Translations under genes and position numbers: made by a program | From: Hippasteria phrygiana | Taxonomy: Eukaryota > Echinodermata > Asteroidea > Valvatida > Goniasteridae | Length of the DNA: 64,000 nt | Assembly (NCBI GenBank): GCA_037893225.1 | Contig: JAZGUH010000939.1 | Span: 186,001 to 250,000, forward strand | Direction: 5' to 3' | The notes under the pieces: generated by a model | What the model was told of the DNA's origin: nothing | What the model saw: the letters and a program-made list of their open reading frames with translations, nothing else | Databases searched by the model: none | In this document: positions 53,479 through 61,732 of the stretch, one piece after another | Layout of the letters: the number at the start of each line of letters is the position of its first letter | Numbering within the stretch: position 1 is the first letter of the stretch

Positions 53479-54582
53479 ATGTCAGAGACTACCAAAACTA
53501 AGAAAAAGACATTTAGAAGCACTAAATGTAGATCCTGTGGGGAATCTCCATCCCCTTTGAAGTTCAACATTCACACAACGTGCTTCAAATGTTGCCTGTG
53601 CGCACGTGATAATCACCTTCATTCGTGGTCATTTTTTCCCACACGATCCTCGCCAATTTGAGGCAGCACATCGGCCTGTGGATCCGCAGATATCTTACAT
53701 GGTACACCCGGGAAATTTCTCCACGCCGTACCCACTGGATCACGCCAGGTACCAGGCCCCGCTCTACAGAGTGTTACTGGTCTTACGGGTACGTGATTCC
53801 TGAACATTTTTCTTACCCCCCTCATCGGGATACAGCTCACGACAGCTATACATCGAGCCGGCATGCCCTTGCACTCACCACGCCATGACAGGGACAATGT
53901 GGGCCACGCTCCAGTTTCGCTCCGGGATTTTTCACGCTCCTGATCCTGATTTTGCTTGCATTCTGGGTCTCACTCACGTAGCCGTTCCAGCTCCCCACAC
54001 GGAGTCTTCGGCTGTTCTACTTCGTTTTCAACCATCTCCAGTGATTCTGACCAGGAATTTATGGAACCGGTCAACACTTTCATGTCCCACCGAGGTAATT
54101 TGGTGATACCGGAAGTAAGTAAAATCTTCCTTTTTGCCCCTCCCTCACCAAAGGAGTCTTCTCGTACATCCTTCCATCGGGAATCTGCTAATCCTACTAC
54201 TCCACAAAAATGTACAGTGCCTGTGGACAGTTTTTGTGCAGACATCTGGGAGGAAGTCTTTGGCAAGGTTCAGAAAAAGAAACCTTTGAGAAACCCCAAC
54301 CATAAGAAGTTGCTTTTTAAGACCAACACAGATGACACCAGTCAAATTTTCACAGTACCCACTATTTCCTCTGAAGTTAAAGACAAACTTTGTTCGAACA
54401 TTTCTGCCAAAAAGCACATCTTTCCTGATAAAGGCACTAGAGATCTGAATAAAACTCTAGAAAAGTTGGATCGACACTTGCGCCATGGAGCCAAAGTGTT
54501 TAATTTCTCAATCCTACTTTCAGATGTGTTGGCTCGTTCATCTGAGGATCCATCTTCTTCAAATTTTTGGACAACTGTTTAA
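53479..54582 (+). pseudogene. DIRS gag-like protein, element D
   Basis: 53479-53661 opens MSETTKTKKKTFRSTKCRSC then GESPSPLKFNIHTTCFKCCL. This CxxC...CxxC zinc-knuckle-like start is typical of DIRS first proteins. A frameshift near 53650 is followed by a long open stretch 53956-54582 (HSGSHSRSRSSSPHGVFGCS start; EEVFGKVQKKKPLRNPNHKK; then an acidic/helical end with LDRHLRHGAKVFNFSILLSD). Presumed role is nucleic-acid binding or particle formation. Confidence 0.72.
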
Positions 54583-55009
54583 GCTCCTGCCTACAGGAAT
54601 TTAATACACTGGGGCAGCAATCACTTCCTCACTATGTCGATCATTGGGATTTGACAAACTCTTTTGGCCCTCCTGAGGTTCTAAAGAGCGAATTGAAGAT
54701 CTACCACTAATCGGCAGTGACCTGTTTGATAATAGGTTCGACGAGGTCATGCTTAAAGAAGCGAAATGCCTAAAGATGGATGAAAGAATCTCGACCTCCG
54801 TGAGAGTCAATAAGAGCAACCAACGTTCGGCATTCCTACACTACCCAGTTTCGACAGCCCAAAGCAACTTTCAACCGTGCATCAACCAGGTCTAACTTAC
54901 GGTATCAGCCCTTCGCACCTCCCAAGGCATTCCCCTCCAGATCAACCTGCTCCTCCAAGGCACAAGGGTCACAAGGATCAAAGGGACAATGACTACATGG
55001 GTCATCTCA

Positions 55010-55620
55010 TCCATATCCCTCCAGCTCCGGGGCAGGTAGGGGGTCGCCTGTTGGAATTGGCTCGAATTACCACAGACCTTTGGGTTCTTCAGACAGTGTT
55101 TTCGGGGTATCTTCTGCAATTCGCCACTCCACCAGCCCTATCCTGCGAGTTCCCTCACCGACAATACACCGGTCCCACTCGTCGACGTGCATGGGACTTC
55201 CCTAGAGGAGTAAATTACATCACTGTTAGTGTTAGAAAAGAAAGCCATAGTTCCCCTTCCTCCAATTGTAACCATGGGATTCACTTTGGCTTTCTTCCTG
55301 GCTCCGAAGAAGTCCAGCGATTGGCGACCTATCATCAACCTTCGGCCCCTCAACGCTTATATTCGACCAAAGCACTTCCAGATGGAAACCTTGGCCACTG
55401 TCTTACAAACCCTCCCTCGGGACTGGTGGGCAACATCATTGAACCTGAAGGATGACTACCTTCATGTACCCCATACATGCCGATCATCAGAAATTCCAAC
55501 AGTTTATTTACCGGAACATCATGTACCAGTTCCAGTGCCTTCCCTTTGGCCTCTCCACAGCGCCCCGTGTCTTCACCAGAATTTACCAAGATGCTAGCGG
55601 CAGCCCTGCGTCGTCAACAT
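55010..55620 (+). pseudogene. DIRS reverse transcriptase remnant, element D (catalytic loop deleted)
   Basis: The pieces are QVGGRLLELARITTDLWVLQ (about 55035), IVTMGFTLAFFLAPKKSSDW and RPIINLRPLNAYIRPKHFQM (55268-55380), TLPRDWWATSLNLKDDYLHV (about 55410-55470), then in another frame QKFQQFIYRNIMYQFQCLPF and GLSTAPRVFT. After TKMLAAALRRQHM (about 55600) the YLDDWL segment is missing and the frame goes straight to a proline/leucine-rich thumb (HLVPWSRMHMRPLQLHLL). Without that Asp pair no activity is possible. Confidence 0.85.
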
Positions 55621-55769
55621 ATGCACCTAGTGCCGTGGAGCAGAATGCATATGCGCCCGCTTCAACTTCACCTACTCGACCAATTATCGACCTCGGAGAA
55701 ACGTCGTTACCAAACCGGTCCCATCTCAAATGGTGGCTTTCGCATCAGAACCTTCTGTGCGGTCCACCC

Positions 55770-56430
55770 TAACCACGGATGCATCAGATTCGGGCTGGGG
55801 TGCTCACCTGGACAACATCTCCCTAGCTTGAACCTGGTCCCCTACAGAACAACTCCTGCACATCAACCACCTAGAACTCCTAGCTGTTCTCAAGGCCCTT
55901 CAGTCCATGAACAGAGAAGTCGCAAACTGCCATATCCTGGTCAAATCTGACAACTCAACTGTAGTGTTGTACCTGAATTTCCAAGGGGGAACTCATTCTC
56001 CTTCCCAGTGCATGCTAACATGGAAGCTTCTCAGTTGGTGCATCCCTCGCCAGATTTTTTTCCGGGCAAGCCACCTTTCGGGAAAAGACAATGCGATTGC
56101 AGATGCACTATCACGGGGCTGGCCGGTCCCCACAGAGTGGTCTCTCCATCGTTCAATGGTACAACAGGTCTTCAATCTTCTGGACACTCCACACATGGAC
56201 CTCTTTGCATCCCATCTCAACAATCAGTTGCCAACCTTCTGCTCTCACCATGCTCATCATCCCCAGGCTTGGGCAACGGATGCGCTGAGCAATCAGTTGG
56301 TCAGGAATCCTGGGTTATGCCTTCCTTCCAATCTCTCTGCGTGCTCGAGTCTTGGAGAAGATCAATGCAAGAGAAATGCAAGATAATTCTGATTGCCCCT
56401 TTCTGGCCAAGACGGGCATGGTTTCCTTGA
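55770..56430 (+). pseudogene. DIRS RNase H and downstream domain, element D
   Basis: TTDASDSGWGAHLDN (about 55778) gives the first catalytic Asp; HINHLELLAVLKALQSMNRE gives the Glu; ILVKSDNSTVVLYLNFQGGT (55936-55995) the next Asp; and GKDNAIADALSRGWPVPTEW (56082-56140) the last. RNase H is thus nearly whole apart from a stop at 55829 and one frame change near 55905. Next are MDLFASHLNNQLPTFCSHHA and WATDALSN, then ILIAPFWPRRAWFP, the conserved post-RNase H region. Confidence 0.88.
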
Positions 56431-56559
56431 CTCTTGGATCTTCTAATCTACCCACCTCTTGTCTTGTCTTGTCGAACCGCCCGGACCGCCTGACACAACC
56501 GATCTCAAAGGCACTTCATCCAGATCCAGACAGTCTTTATCTTTCTGCCTGGATGCTAT

Positions 56560-57775
56560 TAAATTGTCCTCCTGAATGGCAAGCCTTTCAGAGGTCGCTA
56601 AAGCCCTAGCAGCAAAGAGTAGACGGACTTCAACAAGAAAAACTTAGGACAGTTGATTACCACACTTCATCAAATGGTGTTCCCACAAAGCTGTCGATCC
56701 CTATTCTGCACCTTTGACAGACATTGGTGATTTCTTTTTGTCCGATTGTATAATTCTGGCCTGCAGATTGCAACAATTCGGAGCTACAGATCGGCCATTG
56801 GGGTTGTACACAAGGGCTTCGATAATGGTCCTAACCTGTCTAAAAATGCCCTAATCTCTCACCTCATCAAGGGTATGTTCAATGAGAGACCCCCCCCCCC
56901 CCCCCCCCCCCCAGTAAAGAAACTGGTTCCATCTTGGGACCTCGGCACTGTCCTTTATAAGCTGGCCAAAGCCCCCTTTGAGCCTGCCTGGTCCTCTTCT
57001 TTCCATTGCCTGATGGTTAAAACAGCCTTTCTGTTGGCAGCCTCTATGGCACGTCGGAGAAGTGAACTCCATGAACTTTCCATAGCTGCAGGACACTTAC
57101 CCTAGGAGCCAGGAGGGGTGCACCTCATTCCAGAAATTAGCTTTCTAACCAAGAATCAATCTCTAAATTTTTCTACCCCAGATATCATTGTCCCTGGCTT
57201 GACATCCTTTTCAGGTAACCAGGACGACAAATTGTGGTGCCCTGTGAGAATATTGAAATTCTACATTACTAGGACCAGGGAGCTACTGGGTAATGCGACA
57301 CAGCTGTTCACTTCGCATCATCCAGCCTCTGTAACGACTGTTTCAAGGTGGATTGTGGAGGCAATTCTGCCACCCCAGCCATCACAGGTGCGCCCACATA
57401 TCTTCAGGCTACACCATGACTGGTCCTCCAAGCACCGCATATGGCACCAGAGCCGCTTACGTTGCGGCAAGCAACTCAAGCTAATATATATTCAGATGCC
57501 GTCACAGATGCGGAAAGCATCTAACCAGGCTGAATCATGACTGGTCCTAGAAGCATCGCCTCAAGCCCACCAAACCCGAAGCTTGTCAACATCATGGGCT
57601 CTTTTTCAGGGTGTGGCAATAAAGGAGATCATGCAGGCAGCCTGTTGGAAAAACACATCAACCTTCACATCATGCTACCTGCGAGACATTCTCCAAATGG
57701 AAGGCCACATGGGCAGACAGGCACTACAAGCAAGTCCCTCGGTCTGCAGCCAGCAGATCCTGCAAAAATTCTGAA
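56560..57775 (+). pseudogene. DIRS tyrosine recombinase, element D
   Basis: 56746-57105 is open: YNSGLQIATIRSYRSAIGVV, KGFDNGPNLSKNALISHLIK, a 23-nt C run read as Pro residues, SWDLGTVLYKLAKAPFEPAW and LLAASMARRRSELHELSIAA, with the first catalytic Arg near 57055. 57118-57540 adds DDKLWCPVRILKFYITRTRE and TTVSRWIVEAILPPQPSQVR. 57583-57774 holds GVAIKEIMQAACWKNTSTFT SCYLRDILQ, the end with the Tyr of the active site. Near 57409 and 57538 the phrase CATGACTGGTCCT is duplicated. Frameshifted and inactive. Confidence 0.85.
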
Positions 57776-57854
57776 CCACCCTCCTAGGATTATTATATGG
57801 GTTCCAGATTACGGATATGTCTTAACAGCTTTATATCTTGCTAATATTCCATCT

Positions 57855-58008
57855 ACAATCCCGGCCAAATCTCGTTGGGCTTCTGCCCCCGATCAATGTT
57901 TGCTCTCATTGAGCGGTATGCGCTCCAGCTTGAGATTACAACATTGAGCGGGGGCGCGGGGGATGGTATGTTTATTGTCACGTGGCCAAGCATTTTGGCT
58001 GGGATTGT
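57855..58008. mobile_element. ACAATCCCGGCC MITE, copy 1 (154 bp)
   Basis: Ends ACAATCCCGGCCAAATCTCG and (right) CATTTTGGCTGGGATTGT are inverted. Inside are CTCATTGAGCGGTATGCGCT and TTTATTGTCACGTGGCCAAG. Copy 2 lies at 59125-59302 in the same orientation. Confidence 0.85.
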
Positions 58009-58431
58009 CTGAAAATTCGCTTAGTATATCTATAAAGAGTTGAGTGGACAGAGCGAAGTCAATCAAACCACTTTCACTCTCAAATGATGGTGCTCATGGT
58101 GATTATGAAGATGATGGTGAAATTTGTTTGACCATTTGGACAACCAAGACGTTAATTATGGGAGAAATACGATTGTTTTCACACCAAGTTGAAAACAGCC
58201 CCCAACACCCTACAGTTGCGACTTGCTGAAAGTTGCGAATGTCATAATTTCGACTTTCGTGAACTGAACATTTGTGGCCAGAGGCTGAAAATCGGTTGTG
58301 AACTTGGGAAAAACACGGAGGTTGGGGGAGGAAGACTGTGCCCCTCCCCAGTCTCCGTACGTCCCAAACTAACCCCGGTCTGGATAGGGTTAATGAATGA
58401 CAATTCCTGGCTGTAATGCGCTTGCGCCCAA

Positions 58432-58861
58432 CACAGATGATCCCAATTGTTTTGTAGTGCACATCGTACACGATGACGATTAACCATGCCATTTTGTCAA
58501 AAGAATTCACAAAAGACATATTTATGTTAAACAAGAAAAGCGCATTACGCTACACAAACAACATACAAGCCTCTTCTATTTTTTCAGCCCCCTCATTGCG
58601 TGATTTGTCGGAAAATTCAACGGTTAACCATCGCCACCAAAATAATAAAGGTGGCGAGGGTTAACCGTTGCATTTTCTGACAAATCACGCAATGAGGGGG
58701 CTGCAAAAATTGGAATAGGCTTGTATGTTATTTGTGTAGCGTAATGCGCTTTTCTCGTTGAACAGAAAATGTCTTGTGAAGTTATTTGACAAAATGGCAT
58801 GGTTAATCGTCATGGTAAATCGTGTACGATGCGCACTACAAAAAAATTGGGATCATCTGTG
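58432..58861. repeat. 430-bp hairpin, ~207-bp arms, 11-nt loop
   Basis: Left arm 58432-58638 and right arm 58650-58861 are inverted repeats with about 88% identity by eye. The centre is CGCCACC AAAATAATAAA GGTGGCG. Landmarks shared by both arms include ACAGATGATCCCAATT, TAACCATGCCATTTTGTCAA, AAAGCGCATTACGCTACACA and CCCCCTCATTGCGTGATTTG. No coding. Confidence 0.9.
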
Positions 58862-58924
58862 TCGGAAAATTGAACGTTACCCCTCGTTTGTCGCCCTCGA
58901 TACCCACCCAATTAAAGACATCTC

Positions 58925-59012
58925 ACATGGTCTAGTAGTTAAGACATGTGCCCTCAAATGCAATAATCGTTGGTTCGATCGTGGGTTCGAATCCCACCCG
59001 GAAAAAAATGAC
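58925..59012 (+). mobile_element. tRNA-like sequence (Pol III A and B boxes)
   Basis: TGGTCTAGTAGTTAAGACAT (A box) and GTGGGTTCGAATCCCACCCG (B box with T-arm stem) spaced as in a tRNA with an extended middle. No CCA-like acceptor pairing was worked out by eye; an A run follows the T stem. Either a tRNA pseudogene or another SINE head. Confidence 0.55.
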
Positions 59013-59124
59013 TCCTTTTTTTCCCTTTCTTTTATTTACTCGTCACTCGGGAAGCAATGACCATCCATTGCTTCTCACACTTAGGTCTTTTCACCTTTTC
59101 AATTTTTGAGAGAGAACATTTCAG

Positions 59125-59302
59125 ACAATCCCGGCCAATTCTCGTTGGGCCCCCTGCCTCCGGTCAGTGTTGGCTCTCATTGCGCGGTATGCGCTTCAGC
59201 TTGAGAATAATAACATTGAGCGGGGAGCGGGGGCACGGGGGCACGGGGGCACGGGGGATGGTGTTTATTGTCACGTGGCCCAAGCATTTTGGCCGGGATT
59301 GT
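59125..59302. mobile_element. ACAATCCCGGCC MITE, copy 2 (178 bp)
   Basis: ACAATCCCGGCCAATTCTCG ... CATTTTGGCCGGGATTGT. Longer than copy 1 because GGGGGCAC is expanded (GCACGGGG repeated three times near 59230-59255). The TIR is cleaner than in copy 1. Confidence 0.87.
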
Positions 59303-59389
59303 AGCTAGGTTTATAGTTAAGACACTGACTCCACACTGCATGCCCCCACCCCATGTATCAGTGCATTTTGGTGCTACTCTGCATTTGTA

Positions 59390-59470
59390 GGTATCGGAGC
59401 TGACGTATTTTCTGTTATAGAATCTGCAGGGATTTTCTATTCTAATAAGAAAATACTCACCTCCGATACC
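59390..59470. mobile_element. 81-bp foldback with GGTATCGGAG ends
   Basis: GGTATCGGAGCTGACGTATT and the complement of AATACTCACCTCCGATACC form inverted ends. A half copy (GGTATCGGAGGTGAGTATTT) with the same GCATTTGTA flank lies at 61182-61230. Confidence 0.72.
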
Positions 59471-59719
59471 ATCCCACTCAAAACCAAATAAATGGTAAAA
59501 CAGGAAAAAAGGGGCGAGTCCTTGCAAGGGATTCTGGGACATGCAGTGTGTATGTGTGTTCGTACAAGGACTCTGTTGGGGGTACCTCGCACAATGGGTA
59601 ACAATGGGGACAATGGTGCCCAACAAGGAAGTCTTTAGAAATCCAGGTTCCCCATGAAGAAAACGCTATGGAGTTTGATATTTCAATAAGGACAAAGGAA
59701 AATAATAGAAGGAAAGTAG

Positions 59720-60859
59720 ACAAAGGGCATAGACAAAGGGTCCACGATTGACGGAACGTCCACGATTAAAATTCATGTACAAAACATATGGAAGGCCTTC
59801 CGAAAAAGTAAAAGTACAAACAAAAGAGGGACAATAGGAAGTCCACGATTGCCGGTATTTACACACTTGTGTGTTTGTTTTTGCATTCAATAAGGGACCT
59901 TTAACAATAGAGGACAATAGGGTCTTCGATTGAAAAAGGTACCCGTTTGAAAATCGTGTACAAAACCAATGAGGGCCCTTACCAAAATGAACAATAGGAC
60001 AATATAGGAGGTACCCGATTGCAGGCATTTACATGCGTGTGTGTGTGTGTACATGTACTGTAATACGTTCGAGGACAAGCGGAGAAAGAAAACACAAAAG
60101 AATCTTTCTTGTCCTCGAGAGACGGTCTTTTGTTAAAATCAGTCCTCGAACGTACGACTACGTGCTTAGTCTATGGGGTTTGGCTATATTAAAGGAAGAA
60201 TAGGAAACACAAAGCATTGTCCTCGCGAGTATAGGTAAGTACGACTGTGTGAGTATGTATATACCGGCAATCGTGGACCTAGGACAAAATAATTCGGGCG
60301 CAGACAAAGGGTCCACGTTTGACCGAACGTCCACGATTGAAAATCGTGTACAAAACCAATGGGAGGTCTTCCGAAAAAGTTAGAGTATAAACAAAAGAGG
60401 AACAATGGGACGTCCACGATTGCAGGTATTTACACACTTGTGTGAGTGGGTTAGGCTATACGAGAGAGGACTTGGGACAATTGGGGATTAGGGATAACAA
60501 TGACACCGAGGACTTGGGCCGAGTCCTCGGGAGAATTTTGTGTACCAACCTTATGGGAGCTGTTCGGAAAAAGTTAAAGTACAAACAAAGGGAACAAAGG
60601 GAACAAAAGAAGGGTTCCATTCATGGTCCTTAGTAGTATAGGAAGACGCACATGTGTGTGTGTACGTGCACTGTATATATCTCCGAGGACAAGAGAAGAA
60701 AGGAAACACAAAGAAACCTTTCAGTCCTCGAACGTAGAGTCTTTTGTTGAAATCGGTCCTCGAACGTAAGGATACGTGCTTAGTCTATGGGGGTTGGTTA
60801 TATTGAGGGAACAATAGGAAACACAAAGCATTGTCCTCGGACGTATTGGGGAAGTACGA

Positions 60860-60894
<35 letters not shown>

Positions 60895-61110
60895 CAGATA
60901 TTCCGTACCCTGTGGAGACATGAACACAATGCGCACAAAGGGACTGAATAGGTCTCCACAGGGCATTTGTATGGGTTAGGATGTCTCCACAAGGAATTTT
61001 GTGTACTGAGTCTATGGGGTTTGCTTAACTGCAGGGACAAAGGGGAGAACAATGCCATGTCTCCACAGGGCTGCAAAAAAAGGTATATGTGTGTGTGTGT
61101 GTGTGTGGTG
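59720..61110. repeat. Scaffold-plus-word repeat cluster, about 6 units, 4 different words
   Basis: Successive units share GTGTACAAAACCAATGGGAG or TGTGTACTGAGTCTATGGGG, then TCCGAAAAAGTTAAAGTACA AACAAAAG and GGAACAATAGGAAACACAAA, and end in (TG)n. The words differ: GTCCACGATTG (59745-59850; 60245-60425), GAGGACTTGGG/GAGTCCTCGG (60465-60535), CCTCGAACGTA (60065-60150; 60720-60770) and TCTCCACAGGG/TCTCCACAAGG (60910-61075). Each word appears two to four times within its own unit. Confidence 0.88.
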
Positions 61111-61732
61111 ATGATGATGCAATGTTCTTTTGTTATTGTCAGCAGAATTTCTTGCGCATGCGCATTTGAAATGCATTTGTAGGTATCGGAGGTGAGTATT
61201 TTTTTATTAGAATAGAAAATCCCAGCAGATTTGGGAGAATCATGTTGAGCATGTCAGATCAATGATAATGCAAACAACCTCTCCAATGAAACCAGTTCCC
61301 TTTCCAGATAGTGTTTGGTACATGGTTGGAACTGGTATTTTAGGACCATTTGAAAAACGATCTATGGAGTGCAGAATTGCCATAATATTGTTCTATTATT
61401 ATAGCAATTAAGTGCCCAAAAGAGGGAGACAGGTTGATAGTAAAGAAACTAAGATATATGATGAAGGTAGAAAGGAGATATTTAGACCCAATCCAGATAG
61501 CCAAACAGTTTGTTGGTTCCTGTACTACCTTTCTGGGCAGGCTTTGTACACTTGTGTGTGTCATTTGATGTGTGTACTTTAAAGGTGATTTTGATTGAGG
61601 ACATTTTCCAGCAAATTTGAATCGTCACTGTGTATTAATTAGTGATATTGTATGCTGATCAAATAAGTTTATAAACAACAGCTCTGTATTTATAATAATC
61701 GTTTTCAAAGCATAAGGTGACATTATATACCA
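61111..61732. other. No gene recognised before the LINE
   Basis: GATGATGATGC microsatellite, the half foldback at 61182, then AT-rich DNA. The LINE coding resemblance starts at about 61765 (QISDHRLIACHLN), so the element is 5'-truncated here. Confidence 0.5.

Larger units (their letters stand above)
53460..57780 (+). mobile_element. DIRS-like retrotransposon D
   Basis: On the plus strand the order is zinc-finger gag, reverse transcriptase, RNase H, post-RNase H domain and tyrosine recombinase. It is the only copy here in which every domain type is at least partly present. No clear ITRs were found; a MITE abuts at 57855. The palm catalytic loop of the reverse transcriptase is deleted. It differs in sequence from A and C and is probably another DIRS family. 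Confidence 0.85.

Noticed and set aside
60869..60892. Z-DNA regulatory element ((TG)n run)
   Set aside because: Ordinary microsatellite at the end of a modular repeat unit; no evidence of function.
48870..61700. Further GAA exons
   Set aside because: I looked for the LLWG/PVL segment with splice sites and did not find it; none is reported rather than guessed.
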